Of a stretch of DNA of 64,000 nt, positions 25,640 to 39,551 are shown one piece after another. Under the pieces are notes generated by a model. The model was given only the letters and a program-made list of their open reading frames with translations. It was not told the origin of the DNA and did no database searches. Origin of the DNA: Planctomycetota bacterium (GTDB taxonomy: Bacteria > Planctomycetota > J058 > J103); assembly GCA_026004615.1 (NCBI GenBank), contig BPJM01000002.1:186001-250000 (forward strand), written 5' to 3'. The translations under genes were made by a program, and so were the position numbers. The number at the start of each line of letters is the position of its first letter. The first letter of the stretch is position 1.

Positions 25640-26716
25640 CTACGGCTGTGCCGCGTGGGGCGGAGCCACCGGACGGCCGAACACGCGCAGCCGGCTCACC
25701 CCGCCGTCCGGCATGATGCGCAGCCGCACATGGGTGACCGGCCCCAGCTCGCGCAGCTCGTTCACGAAGACGTGGCAGGCGTCGCCCTGGAGCCTGCACT
25801 CCGGCAGCAGCTCCCGCCAGGCCAGCCCGGGCGCCACCAGATCGACCAGCCGGATGCCCGGCAGGTGAGCCGCCTCCAGCGCGCACCGCTCGGGGTAGTT
25901 GCCCTTGAAGTGGTGGGTATCGATCTCGACCCGCTCGATGCGTCCCGGCGCGCCCAGTTGCACGATCGCCCAGTCCTCTCCCGGCCCGCGCCGCCGCCGC
26001 GTCTCCCAGCCCTCGCCCATGTGGGCGGCCCGGCCCGGCAGCAGCATGTTGTCCGCGGCGCCGAAGAACATGTCGCTGCAGGCGCGCACCCGTCCGCCGC
26101 TGGCGAGCGCCGCCAGATCGACGAGGTGCTCGCCGCTCAGCAGCTCCGGCTCCGGTGCGACCTCGCCGTAGACCCGCAGCCGTGCCACCCCGCCATCGGG
26201 GTAGATGTGCAGCCGCACGTGGGTGGCGCGGCACGGCACGGGCAGGGCGAACAGGTTCTGCGTCCCCGGCCGCAGCGCCACCGGCGGCAGCACCTCGCGC
26301 CAGCGCGGCGCCGCCTCCTCGGTTCCGGCCGCGGGCCCTGGCGGCCGCAGCAGCACCGCGGCTGCGAGCCCGGCCGGGGCCTCGCACGCCTCCAGCGAGG
26401 CGAAGGGCGGGTGGTTGCCGAGGAAGTGGTTGGTATCGATGTCCACCGCCCGCACCACGCCCGGTAGCCCGAGTCGGATCACGCACCAGTCGTGGCCTGG
26501 CCCGCGGCGCCGGCGCGACTCCCAGCCGTCCATCCATTTGCCGCGCTCGGTGTAGCGCTCGGGCACGAAGACGCCGCGTCCGGGCCTGAGCAGGTTTTCG
26601 GCGGGGGCGAAGAACTCGTCGCTCGCCCCGAGCACCTGCCCGCCCACCCGCTCCCCGGCGAGCTCGACCAGGTCCGCGAACGCGGCGACCGCTGCAGGCT
26701 GGCCGGCGGCGCTCAC
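25640..26716 (-). CDS. Allantoicase
   Basis: 358 residues. Hydrolyses allantoate to ureidoglycolate and urea. The protein is two copies of the allantoicase repeat: each has an ASDEFFAPAENLL or CSDMFFGAADNML start, a GWE(S/T)RRRRGPG(H/E)DW block, an (A/E)(V/I)(D/E)ID-T-(N/H)HF-GN-P segment, and a VRL-I-PDGG-(A/S)RLRV(Y/F)G end. The GTG at 26716 overlaps the allantoinase stop (GTGA). Confidence 0.95.
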   Translation of the reverse strand: MSAAGQPAAVAAFADLVELAGERVGGQVLGASDEFFAPAENLLRPGRGVFVPERYTERGKWMDGWESRRRRGPGHDWCVIRLGLPGVVRAVDIDTNHFLGNHPPFASLEACEAPAGLAAAVLLRPPGPAAGTEEAAPRWREVLPPVALRPGTQNLFALPVPCRATHVRLHIYPDGGVARLRVYGEVAPEPELLSGEHLVDLAALASGGRVRACSDMFFGAADNMLLPGRAAHMGEGWETRRRRGPGEDWAIVQLGAPGRIERVEIDTHHFKGNYPERCALEAAHLPGIRLVDLVAPGLAWRELLPECRLQGDACHVFVNELRELGPVTHVRLRIMPDGGVSRLRVFGRPVAPPHAAQP

Positions 26717-28116
26717 GGCTGCGGCTCCGCCGGGTGCTGCGGCCCGGCCCGGCGCGGGCGCACCAGCAGCTGCCCGCGGGGCTCGCCCACCAGGCGCCCG
26801 CCATCGAACACCGGCTCGCCGCGCAGGTAGCTCCGGCACACCACGCCGCGCAGCCTCCGTCCCAGGTAGGGATTCGTCTCGGGGTGGCGGTGGAGCAGCC
26901 GGCCGGGCTCGACGGAGAACTCCGCCTCGGGATCGAACACGACCAGATCGGCGTCGCGCCCCGGCTCGATCGCTCCCTTGCGGTCGGCGAGTCCGACCAG
27001 TGCCGCGGGGGTTGCCGCCATCCAGCGGGCGAGGTCGGCGAGCTCGAAGCCGCGCTCGCGCGCTGCGGTCCAGACCACGGGCAGCGCCAGGCCGAGCGAG
27101 GCGATGCCCCCCCAGGCGCCTGCGAAATCCCCCTCGGCGAGCCGCTTGTTCGCCGGCGTGGTCGGGGAGTGGTCCGAGGCGATCAGCTCGATCGCGCATT
27201 CGGCCAGCGCCTGCCACAGCGCCTCGCGGTGCTCGCGCTCGCGGATGGGCGGGGCACACTTGAAGCGCGGGTCCCGCTCCGGCACCTCCTCGGCGCAGAA
27301 GAACAGGTAGTGCGGGCAGCTCTCCGCGCTGACGGGCAGGCCTTCGCCATGGGCCGCCCGCAGCGGCACCAGGGCATCGGCCGCGGCCAGGTGCACGACG
27401 TGGGTGCGACATCCGGTCGACCGCACCAGCCGCACCAGCAGCTCCAGCGCTCGCCGTTCCCAGCGCGGCGGCCGCGAGGCGAGCCAGGCGGAGTGGGTGC
27501 GGGGGGCAGCGGCTGCGCCCGCGGGCGCAGCCTCTTGGTCGAGCAGCTCGGCGTGCACGAGCAGCGGTAGCCCGCAGTCCGCCAGGCGCACCATCGCCTC
27601 GCGCAGCTCGTGCTCGCCGAGGGGGGGAAACTCCTCGATCCCCGAGGGGCACAAAAACGCTTTGAAGCCCAGCACCCCGGCCTCGGCCAGCGGCACGAGC
27701 TGAGCGGTATTGCCTGGCACCACGCCGCCGAAAAAACCGCAGTCGACGCGGCACTGCCCCGCGGCCGCCTCGCGCTTGGCGGCGAGCGCCGCCGGCGTGG
27801 TGGTGGGCGGATCGCTGTTGAGAGGCATGTCCACCACCGTGGTGACGCCGCCGGCGGCCGCGGCGGCGGTGGCGCTCGCGAACCCCTCCCACTCCGTGCG
27901 CCCGGGCTCGTCGATGTGGACGTGGGTGTCCACCACTCCCGGCAGCAGCGCCAGCTCGCCCAGATCGTCCAGCGGCACCCCGGGCGGCGGCGCCGCGTCG
28001 TAGGGCGCCAGCGCCGCGATCCGGCCCTGGGCCACCAGCACCATCGCCGCGCGGACCCCGGCCGGCGTCACCACGCGGCGACTGCGCAGCGCACGCTCGA
28101 TCGCGGCGGCCGTCAC
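26713..28116 (-). CDS. Allantoinase
   Basis: 467 residues, amidohydrolase superfamily. Opens the hydantoin ring of allantoin to give allantoate. Metal-binding DTHVHIDEPGRTEWEG near residues 63-78, the carboxylated Lys in LGFKAFLCPSG, further metal His in HAELLD and THVVHLA, and the Asp in ASDHSPTTPANK. These match allantoinase rather than dihydroorotase, and the downstream allantoicase supports the call. The GTG start at 28116 has a strong AGGAGGAG ribosome-binding site 4 bases upstream. It begins the minus-strand run allantoinase, allantoicase, OHCU decarboxylase, HIU hydrolase. Confidence 0.94.
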   Translation of the reverse strand: MTAAAIERALRSRRVVTPAGVRAAMVLVAQGRIAALAPYDAAPPPGVPLDDLGELALLPGVVDTHVHIDEPGRTEWEGFASATAAAAAGGVTTVVDMPLNSDPPTTTPAALAAKREAAAGQCRVDCGFFGGVVPGNTAQLVPLAEAGVLGFKAFLCPSGIEEFPPLGEHELREAMVRLADCGLPLLVHAELLDQEAAPAGAAAAPRTHSAWLASRPPRWERRALELLVRLVRSTGCRTHVVHLAAADALVPLRAAHGEGLPVSAESCPHYLFFCAEEVPERDPRFKCAPPIREREHREALWQALAECAIELIASDHSPTTPANKRLAEGDFAGAWGGIASLGLALPVVWTAARERGFELADLARWMAATPAALVGLADRKGAIEPGRDADLVVFDPEAEFSVEPGRLLHRHPETNPYLGRRLRGVVCRSYLRGEPVFDGGRLVGEPRGQLLVRPRRAGPQHPAEPQP

Positions 28117-28189
28117 GTCTCCTCCTGGCGTCGCCGGGCAGCGAGGTGGCGATCGAGCCCAGGGCTGCGCACCGGCTGCGGCCGGCCGC

Positions 28190-28858
28190 TCAGACCGAAC
28201 GCCGCTGCTGCGCCACCTCGCCGAAATACGCGCCGGTGCATGCGATGCAGGCCGCGATGAACATGGAGAGGATGAACAGGTTGATCACCACCGCGTTGAT
28301 CTGCACCTGGGCCGCGCCGCTCGAAAGACCGATCTGTTGGAGCCAGTTGCCGACCGGACCGGGCTGGGTGACCCACAGCACCGCCAGGATCGCGACGCTG
28401 AGCGCGGCGCCGAGCGCCGGCTCCGCGATCGTCAGGCCGGGCGAGAGCCGGGCGGTCAGGTAGCCAGCGATCAGACACGCGAGCGCCGGCCCCCACCAGG
28501 TGCCGAGCGCCAGGTAGGGCCTGTAGCGGGCGAACTCGGCCGGCTCCATGTGCGCCGCCAGCTGCTTGAGCCCCATGTGCACGCCATAGGCACCGCCGAC
28601 GCCGAGCACCAGCGTGACCACCACCGCGGCGAGCACCCAGCCCAGCGACATCTTCTCGCCCAGCGGCACCGCGCCGACGTCCGCCGGCGCGTGTTCCTTG
28701 TCGTCGCCCTCCTTCCAGGCGCTCACCTGGACGGTCGGGTTGCGCGGCTTGGCCGGCGGCAGCCGGTAGCGCTGCCCGCAGTCCTTGCACGCGACCTTCT
28801 TGCCCGCCAGTTCGCTGGGGATATTCAGCGTCCGCCCGCACCTGCACTTGATCTTCAT
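28190..28858 (-). CDS. Zinc-ribbon membrane protein, unknown function
   Basis: 222 residues. The N-terminus is a zinc ribbon: MKIKCRCGRTLNIPSELAGK followed by VACKDCGQRYRLP (CxC at residues 5/7 and CxxC at 23/26). Four membrane segments follow (near residues 73-95, 115-136, 146-165 and 188-212). The 'C-x-C-G-x-x-x-x-P-x-x-L-A-G-K-x-x-x-C-x-x-C' ribbon is very common in planctomycete proteins. Function unknown. It lies 73 bases upstream of allantoinase on the same strand and may be co-transcribed. Confidence 0.75.
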   Translation of the reverse strand: MKIKCRCGRTLNIPSELAGKKVACKDCGQRYRLPPAKPRNPTVQVSAWKEGDDKEHAPADVGAVPLGEKMSLGWVLAAVVVTLVLGVGGAYGVHMGLKQLAAHMEPAEFARYRPYLALGTWWGPALACLIAGYLTARLSPGLTIAEPALGAALSVAILAVLWVTQPGPVGNWLQQIGLSSGAAQVQINAVVINLFILSMFIAACIACTGAYFGEVAQQRRSV

Positions 28859-29106
28859 CGCAGCCCCCTCGTTCAGCGGCAGCGGGTCCGCCCGCCGGCG
28901 GCGCGCCCGCGCACGGCGCCGCCGAGTCTAGCCAGCTCGGCGGCGGGCTGCAACCGCGCCGCCGGACCCTGTGGCAACGCCATGGTGCCGGATCGTAGCG
29001 CGCACCGCTCAGGGGTGCCCGCAGCGACCGGGCAGGGCGCTCGGGGTGGGCTCCGGGCGGAAGCCCGCCGCCGGCAAGGGCGCGGCCGGGCGAGCGCCGG
29101 CGGGGC

Positions 29107-32700
<3,594 letters not shown>

Positions 32701-33400
32701 GGTGCCCTCCACCGGGTCATGCGGCCGCCGGGCGGCCTGGGCCCCGCCGCCGGCCCGCCGGCCAGACAAGATACGCGGCGGTACCGCCGGGTGCGCGCGG
32801 CGGCGCCTGGAGCGGGTGGCGGCCCGGCAGCCGGGCCAGCGCCCCACAGCCGCGCGGGCGGCTTCCCTCCGGCAGCCCGCAGGCGGGCCCGGCAGCGCCC
32901 GCGCGCCGAAACAGCAGCGGCGCGCTCCGGCTCCCGCACGATCCGTCCACGCGCCACCGCAACAGACAAGTTACAAAATGTAAAGTGGTTGTGCCGGACC
33001 ACCCACCGCTTGTCCACATGGGGCGGGTCCTCGTTGCGTGGCCCGCCACCAGGGGTTATCGGACGATCCGCAATCCACCTTGCGCGGGCGGCGGCGCGCC
33101 CTCTGGGGGCCACGGGGCAGCGAGATGCAATGCGCGTGCTCGCAACGTGTTGTGGCGTGCGCCGCCCTGTCCCCCCAGCCCGTGGCGGCCGGATATCCAC
33201 AATCCGTGCACCGCGGCCAGGCGCTCGGGGCGAGGGGCTGTGTGCCGGCGCGGGTGCTGCGGGGGGGGCGCCGGGCCCGAGCACCGCGGGCCCGGTGCGC
33301 GGGCCGGCGCGCTCGTACGAGGCCGCCCGGGCGCCCCATCGTTCGCCCGGACAGGGGGCGATATGCTAGAAAGGAGCTTCAGCCGGAGGTCGAAGGGCGC
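32701..33400. other. 700-base gene-free region between smc and prfB
   Basis: No supported ORF. Divergent genes leave it, so both promoters should lie here. An AT-rich island near 32960-33020 contains the perfect palindrome TTACAAAATGTAA (32971-32983). Two sequences one or two mismatches from the DnaA box TTATCCACA are present: TTGTCCACA (33010-33018) and ATATCCACA (33193-33201). No recognised structured RNA was found by eye. Confidence 0.5.
32971..32983. promoter_or_regulatory. Perfect palindrome TTACA-AAA-TGTAA
   Basis: A 5-base inverted repeat with a 3-base centre in the only AT-rich patch upstream of smc and prfB. It could be an operator or part of a promoter; no regulator is assigned. 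Confidence 0.35.
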
Positions 33401-34515
<1,115 letters not shown>

Positions 34516-34519
<4 letters not shown>

Positions 34520-35583
34520 CGCTCTCGGGGCGCGAGTCCGGCGGCCCGGCCGGTGCCGGTGCGCGCGGGCGGCCGCCGCAGCGAGCTGCCGGCCGCCCCG
34601 GGACGGGCCCGGGTGGCGGCGCGGAGCGGCAGCGGCTGGCGGCACGGGCCCGCTGGGCCGGGCTGGTGCTGGTGGTGCTGGCGGCGGCGGCGCTCGGCGC
34701 CCGCGCGGCCGGCGGGGATACGCCGGCGGTGGCCCTGCAGGACCGGCTGGCGCTGGTGCGGGAGAACCTGGCGCTGCTCGGGCGTGCCCTCGTCGTCTGC
34801 ATCGGTGCGTTTCCCGCCGACGCCACCGACGACTGGGCGCGCGAGCTGTGCCGCGAGCCGGCGATCATGGAGCTGGCGGATCGCGTGGTGTTCGTCCGCC
34901 ATGCGCGGCGGCGGGTGCTGGATGCGGACGAGCTGTGGTTGCGCGAGCGGGGGGTGCCCGTGGCGTGGGGGTTCGAGGGGGCGCTGGTGGTGACGCCAGG
35001 GGGCAGCGCCGCCGCACTGCTGCGGCGTCCGATTGCCCTGGAGGAACTCCGCGCCGCGATCGAGCGGGCGGCGGCGTCTGGACGGAGCCCGGCCGGCGTG
35101 CCTTCGCCGCCGCGCTTTCGCCGTCCGGGCGCCCCGGCCTATACGCTTCCGATCCCGCAGGAGTGCGAAGTGGTGGCGGTCGGCGCCGGTAGCGCCGACC
35201 TGGTGCTGCGCCACCGCGGCAGCGGCGCCTACCTGGAGGTCGAGGCGGCGCGCTTCGGTGCGGCCGGGCGGCGCGGGCTGGAGGCCGCGCTTGCGGCGCT
35301 GGACGAACGGCGCACCCTGCGCCGGCAACAGAGCGATGGGCGGCGGCTCGCGGTCGAGCCGCTGGCGGCGGGGGGTAGCTATGGCGAGCTGTGGGTGTAT
35401 CGCAGCGCCCCCGCCGGCGGCGGGCACGGCGAGCGTGGCGCCCCGCAGCGCTGCGCCGAGGCGGTCCTGGTGCGCGGGGGCGATCTGTTTGCGGTCACCG
35501 CCCGGGCAGCCGGCGGCGAGCCGGCCGAGCTCAAGCGGCTGGCCGAGCAGCTGCTGCGGGCGATTGCGCCGGGGCAGGCCTGA
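34516..35583 (+). CDS. Membrane-anchored protein with thioredoxin-like region, unknown function
   Basis: 355 residues from the GTG overlapping the prfB stop. A basic, Gly/Pro-rich start is followed by one membrane segment (WAGLVLVVLAAAALGARAAG, near residues 49-68). Residues 85-200 look thioredoxin-like in secondary structure (LCREPAIMELADRVVFVRHA, then GVPVAWGFEGALVVTPGGSA) but lack CxxC, so redox activity is doubtful. The C-terminal 150 residues are unassigned. Probably secreted or periplasmic. A position between prfB and a SelW-like gene suggests one transcript. Confidence 0.6.
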
Positions 35584-35641
35584 GGACCACGGCGCCTGCG
35601 CCCCGCGCGGGCAACTGGGTGGAGTCGAGGAGGAGGATGCC

Positions 35642-35866
35642 ATGCAGATCCGCATCACGTATTGCGCAGCTTGAAACTACGAACCCCGGGCCGTGAGCCT
35701 GGCAGAGAAGATCCTCAAGACGAAGAAGCAAGCCATCGCGGCGCTCACCCTGGTGCCGTCCGATGGCGGCGTCTTCGAGGTCGAGGTGGACGGCAAGCTC
35801 GTCTTCTCCAAGAAGCAGCAGGGCCGCTTCCCGGAGTGGGCTGAGATCGCCCCGCACCTCGGCTGA
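35642..35866 (+). CDS. SelW/Rdx-family selenoprotein (UGA-encoded selenocysteine)
   Basis: 74 residues if the in-frame TGA at 35672-35674 (codon 11) is read as selenocysteine (U). The product begins MQIRITYCAAUNYEPRA and has GGVFEVEVDGKLVFSKKQQG and GRFPEWAEI. This is the Rdx/SelW pattern: the redox motif CxxU after the first beta strand, the (N/G)-Y-x-P-R-A turn, GGxFEV, and GRFPE near the end. The ATG has a strong AGGAGGAGG ribosome-binding site, wasted if only 10 codons were made. A SECIS-like hairpin follows the UGA at the expected distance. SelW-like proteins are thiol-dependent oxidoreductases. Ordinary gene callers would miss or truncate it. The selA/selB/selC/selD machinery is not in the window. 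Confidence 0.88.
35686..35702 (+). promoter_or_regulatory. Bacterial SECIS-like hairpin
   Basis: CCGGGC, loop CGTGA, GCCTGG: a 6-pair stem (one G-U) with a 5-base loop starting 17 bases after the UGA. The second loop base is G. This fits the general bacterial SECIS pattern (short hairpin, G early in a small loop, loop about 16-37 bases from the UGA), recognised by SelB. Confidence 0.7.
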
Positions 35867-35895
35867 TCCCGGCCGAGCCAGTGGGAACCTCCGCG

Positions 35896-35934
35896 CCCCG
35901 CCGGCGGGTAGATCCGCTATAGTGGCCGGCGGGG
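35896..35934. repeat. 10-base perfect inverted repeat around a TATAGT box, upstream of glyA
   Basis: CCCCGCCGGC (35896-35905) and GCCGGCGGGG (35925-35934) enclose 19 bases that contain TATAGT (35918-35923), a plausible -10 for glyA. It could be a terminator for the selenoprotein transcript, an operator, or both; there is no T-run after it. Confidence 0.45.
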
Positions 35935-36006
35935 CGCGGTCGCCGCGCGGGGCCGCCGGTGGCGACGGGGCGGCCGCGCCTGCTCCAGCCACGGAAGGGT
36001 GACGTC

Positions 36007-37266
36007 ATGGTCGAGCTGCAGTCCGCCCTGCAAGCCGTCGATCCCGAGGTCTTCGCGATCATCCGCGATGAGGAGGCGCGCCAGAGCCGGCAGATCGACC
36101 TCATCGCGTCGGAGAACACCGCCAGCCGCGCCGTCATGGAGGCGAGCGGTTCGGTCTTCACCAACAAGTACGCCGAGGGCTACCCTGGCCGGCGCTACTA
36201 CGCGGGCTGCGAGCATATCGACCGGGTCGAGCGACTGGCCCAGGAGCGCGCCCGGGCACTGTTCCCCGGCGCCGAGCACATCAACGTGCAGCCGCACTCC
36301 GGCAGCCAGGCCAACCAGGCGGTCATGCTGGCGGTGCTGGAGGTGGGCGACACCATCCTCGCCATGGACCTCAACCAAGGCGGGCACCTCTCGCACGGCC
36401 ACCCGCTCAACCTGGCCGGCAAGCTGTATCGGCCCGTGTACTACGGTGTCGACCGCGAGACGGAGCGGCTGGACTACGATGCGGTGGCGGCACTCGCACG
36501 CGCGCATCGCCCCAAGCTGATCATCTGCGGTGCGAGCGCCTACTCCCGCGTGATCGACTTCGAGCGGTTCGGCGCGATCGCGCGTGAGGTCGACGCGGTC
36601 CTGCTGGCGGACATCGCGCACATCGCCGGCCTGGTGGCGGCGGGGCTGCATCCGTCACCGATTCCGCACGCCGATTTCGTGACCACCACCACGCACAAGA
36701 CGCTGCGGGGCCCGCGCGGGGGGATGGTGATCTGCCGCGAGCGGTATGCCAAGGCGCTGGACCGGACGGTGTTGCCGGGGCTGCAGGGCGGTCCGCTCTG
36801 CCATCAGATCGCCGCGCGCGCGGTCGCCTTCAGGGAGGCCGCGACCGAGGGGTTCCGGCAGTACCAGCGCCAGATCGTCGCCAACGCGGCCGCGCTTGCC
36901 GCCGCGCTGGCCGCGCGGGGATTCCGGATCGTCAGCGGCGGCACGGACAACCACCTGTTCCTGGTCGACCTGCGCCCGCGCGGACTCACCGGCAACGTGG
37001 CGGAACGGGCGCTGGAGCGCGCCGGCATCATCGTCAACAAGAACCTGATCCCCTATGACCCGGAGAAGCCCCTGGTGACGAGCGGCATCCGCATCGGTAC
37101 CCCGACCGTGAGCAGCCGCGGCATGACGCTCGCCGACATGGAGCGCATCGCGGACTGGATCGACCGGGTGTTGTCGGCACCCGAGGACGAGCGGCTGGCG
37201 AGCGAGGTCGGCGAAGAGGTCGCGGCCTTCGCCTCGCGCTTCCCGCTGAGCACCAGCTATGTGTGA
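36007..37266 (+). CDS. glyA: Serine hydroxymethyltransferase
   Basis: 419 residues. PLP enzyme interconverting serine and glycine with tetrahydrofolate; it supplies one-carbon units. Seen: [65 protein letters not shown], and the PLP Lys in [14 protein letters not shown]. Length matches the family. The ATG at 36007 follows GGAAGGG. Its end overlaps the YdjY-domain gene by 8 bases. Confidence 0.97.
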   Translation: MVELQSALQAVDPEVFAIIRDEEARQSRQIDLIASENTASRAVMEASGSVFTNKYAEGYPGRRYYAGCEHIDRVERLAQERARALFPGAEHINVQPHSGSQANQAVMLAVLEVGDTILAMDLNQGGHLSHGHPLNLAGKLYRPVYYGVDRETERLDYDAVAALARAHRPKLIICGASAYSRVIDFERFGAIAREVDAVLLADIAHIAGLVAAGLHPSPIPHADFVTTTTHKTLRGPRGGMVICRERYAKALDRTVLPGLQGGPLCHQIAARAVAFREAATEGFRQYQRQIVANAAALAAALAARGFRIVSGGTDNHLFLVDLRPRGLTGNVAERALERAGIIVNKNLIPYDPEKPLVTSGIRIGTPTVSSRGMTLADMERIADWIDRVLSAPEDERLASEVGEEVAAFASRFPLSTSYV

Positions 37267-38128
37267 GCGCAGCGCCAAGGCGGCGGGCCCGCGGGCGCCG
37301 CTGGGCCTCCTCGTCGGCGCGCTGTGGCTCGTGCTTCCAGCCGCCGCCGCGCAGCAGCCGTTCGCCGGTGCGCCGCGCAGCCCGACCGCGAGCGCCGAGC
37401 CGCCGGCAGCGCCGCGGGGCGCCGCGGCCGGTGCGGACAGCGAGCAGGGCGTGGTGCGGTTCGACGGCATCCGGATCGACCTGGCCCGGCGCCGCATCGA
37501 GATCGATGCCTGGTTCGTCGTGACCAGCCCGGCGGTCGCGCTGGAATACCTGGCGACGCGCCCCGAGGGCAAGATGCACGAGACCCTGCTCGCCTTCGAG
37601 TGCGAGGCCGACAAGCTCATGCTCGGATTGATCCTGCTCGGGCTCGAGCCGGTGCCGGACGTGCCCTTTCGGGGAGCGCCGCAGCCGCTCGCCGGGCCGC
37701 GGCTCGCCATCGAGGTCCTCTGGCAGGACGAGGACGGCACGCCGCGGCGCGCGCGGGCCGAGGATCTGCTGTTCGACCGCTTCCATGGCCGCGCCATGGA
37801 ACGGGTGGGTTTCGCGTTCACCGGTTCGCGCTTCGTGGCGGCGGGTCCCGCCCCCGGCAGCGAGGACAGGGCGCCCCCGGCGCTGGCCGCCGCGCTCAGC
37901 GGGAGCCTCATCGCGCTGTATCATGACGCGGACGCGATCCTGGATCACCCGCTGGTGCTGGGAGGCGATGTGCCGCTGATCGTGCCGACCTTCGCCGTCC
38001 CGGAGATCGTGACGTGGGTGGCCGGCGACGAGCGTTACGTCGCACACCCCGGGCGGGTCCCGCCGCGCGGCACCCGGGCGACGGTGGTGCTGCAGCCGCT
38101 GGAGCAGCTGCCCCATGAGGGGGGATAG
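37259..38128 (+). CDS. YdjY-domain secreted protein
   Basis: 289 residues. Signal peptide [20 protein letters not shown] (about residues 12-31), a Pro/Ala-rich linker to residue 62, then [20 protein letters not shown] and [20 protein letters not shown] followed by [14 protein letters not shown]. This 'lacks-or-adds-nothing-when-bound, H-E-(A/T)-L-L, then LGLLLLG' arrangement is the YdjY domain, common in planctomycetes; its function is unknown. It overlaps glyA upstream and the next gene downstream by 14 bases, so it is in a tight operon. Confidence 0.78.
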   Translation: MCERSAKAAGPRAPLGLLVGALWLVLPAAAAQQPFAGAPRSPTASAEPPAAPRGAAAGADSEQGVVRFDGIRIDLARRRIEIDAWFVVTSPAVALEYLATRPEGKMHETLLAFECEADKLMLGLILLGLEPVPDVPFRGAPQPLAGPRLAIEVLWQDEDGTPRRARAEDLLFDRFHGRAMERVGFAFTGSRFVAAGPAPGSEDRAPPALAAALSGSLIALYHDADAILDHPLVLGGDVPLIVPTFAVPEIVTWVAGDERYVAHPGRVPPRGTRATVVLQPLEQLPHEGG

Positions 38129-39551
38129 GGACCGGGCCGCGGGGGCGCCCGCGGCCGAGCTGGCGGAGGTGCTCGGCCATCTCGAGCGGCTCGCCGCCCG
38201 CCTGCGACGGCGCGCGGCGCTGGAGGCCGCGCTCGCGCTCGGGCTCGCGGCCGCGGCGCTCGCCGGCGCCCTGGAGTTCGCCGGCCTGCTCCCGCCAGGG
38301 GCGGCACCGGCCGCCCTCGGGGGGGCGCTGGCGCTCGCGCTGTTGGGGCTCGCGGCGGGCTGGCTCGGTGCCCGCAGGCGGATCGGGCTCGATCTTGCCG
38401 CGCTGTGGCTCGATGTACGGGCGGGGACGGGCGCCTGCTTCGCGGCCCTGCTGGAGGAACTCGGCGCCGCGGGCGGGCGTAGCCGCCGCCCCGCGCACTG
38501 CCGGCCCGCGGTGAGCGGCTTCGGGGCGGCCCTGCTGCCCGTGTGCGCCGAGAGGCTGCCCAGCGACGCCGGCGCCTGGCGTCGCGTGGCGCCGCGGCTG
38601 CGCTCCAGGCGCCTGCTACCGCTGCTCGCCGTCGCGGCGCTCAGCTGGGCCGGAGCCGCGGTCCGCGCCGCCTGGCCGGCGGCGGCGGCTGCCCCTGCCG
38701 CCGCGGGCCGGGCGGCGGTGGCGAACGAGCTCGTGGCGGCCGAGCTGGCCGCGCTCGCCCGCGCGCCGGGGCAGCCCCCGGGGCTCGCCAGGGGCCTGGA
38801 GCAGCTGGCGGAGGTACTCGCAGCGGGCCAGCTCGATCCCCAGCAGCTGGCGCAGCTGGTGCAGCAGGCCGCGCGCGAGCGGGAGCGGCTGCGCGCCGAA
38901 CGGAGGCGGCTCGCCGCCGCGCTGCAGCAAGCGCCGCCCGGAGGCGGCGCCGCCCGCGCGGCGCTGCGCGAGGCGCTCGCCCGCCTGGACGCCGAGGCGG
39001 CCGCGCAGGCCGCGGCTGCAGCCGCCGGCGCCAGCGGTGCAGCCGCCCCCGATGCGCGCTCGGCCGCGGAGGCGCAGCAGGGCGCAGGGCAGCCCAGGGG
39101 GCGGGCGCTCCCCGAGGCGCTGGCCGGCGGCGATCCCGAGGCGGCCCGCCGCGCGGCCTCGGCGCTGGTCGCCCGCCTGGCGGCGCTGGCGGAGGCCGAG
39201 GCTGCCGCGGCGCGCGCGCTGGCGCGGCTCGAGGCCCTCGCCCGCGCACTGGGTCCGTCCGGGGCCGCCGGCTGGCCCGCCGCCGGCGGCAGCAGCAGCG
39301 GTCCCCAGCCACAACCGCAGCCGCTGGCGGCGGCAGGGACATCTCCCGCCCCGGCTGCTGAGCTCGCGCCGGCGGGGGCGCCAGCACCCCCGGCGCCTTC
39401 GCCGGCCGGGCACGCGGTGCCGGCGGCCACCGCCGCCGCGGTTCGCGCGGCGGCGCTGCCACCGCACCTGGCCGCTGCCCTGGCCAGGTTTCAGCAGATG
39501 CTCGAACTGCCGGCCGAACAGCACGCAGAGGAGGAGGTTCGCTCGCCATGA
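38115..39551 (+). CDS. Ala-rich membrane protein with coiled-coil region, unknown function
   Basis: 478 residues. Two adjacent membrane segments (near residues 35-56 and 64-83) and a third near 156-178, then a long Ala/Leu/Arg/Gln helical region (LAQLVQQAARERERLRAERR and similar) and a Pro/Ala/Ser-rich tail. No catalytic motif is visible. The start overlaps the YdjY gene and the stop overlaps the prenyltransferase-repeat gene (ATGA). In such operons a membrane scaffold for secreted proteins would be a reasonable guess, nothing more. Confidence 0.65.
   Translation: MRGDRDRAAGAPAAELAEVLGHLERLAARLRRRAALEAALALGLAAAALAGALEFAGLLPPGAAPAALGGALALALLGLAAGWLGARRRIGLDLAALWLDVRAGTGACFAALLEELGAAGGRSRRPAHCRPAVSGFGAALLPVCAERLPSDAGAWRRVAPRLRSRRLLPLLAVAALSWAGAAVRAAWPAAAAAPAAAGRAAVANELVAAELAALARAPGQPPGLARGLEQLAEVLAAGQLDPQQLAQLVQQAARERERLRAERRRLAAALQQAPPGGGAARAALREALARLDAEAAAQAAAAAAGASGAAAPDARSAAEAQQGAGQPRGRALPEALAGGDPEAARRAASALVARLAALAEAEAAAARALARLEALARALGPSGAAGWPAAGGSSSGPQPQPQPLAAAGTSPAPAAELAPAGAPAPPAPSPAGHAVPAATAAAVRAAALPPHLAAALARFQQMLELPAEQHAEEEVRSP

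Noticed and set aside
33010..33201. Replication origin
   Set aside because: Only two imperfect DnaA-like boxes and no dnaA, dnaN or parAB neighbours; kept only as an observation.
35642..35674. Ten-codon peptide ended by TGA, as a leader peptide or pseudogene
   Set aside because: The downstream frame, C-x-x-U position and SECIS-like hairpin make read-through the better explanation.
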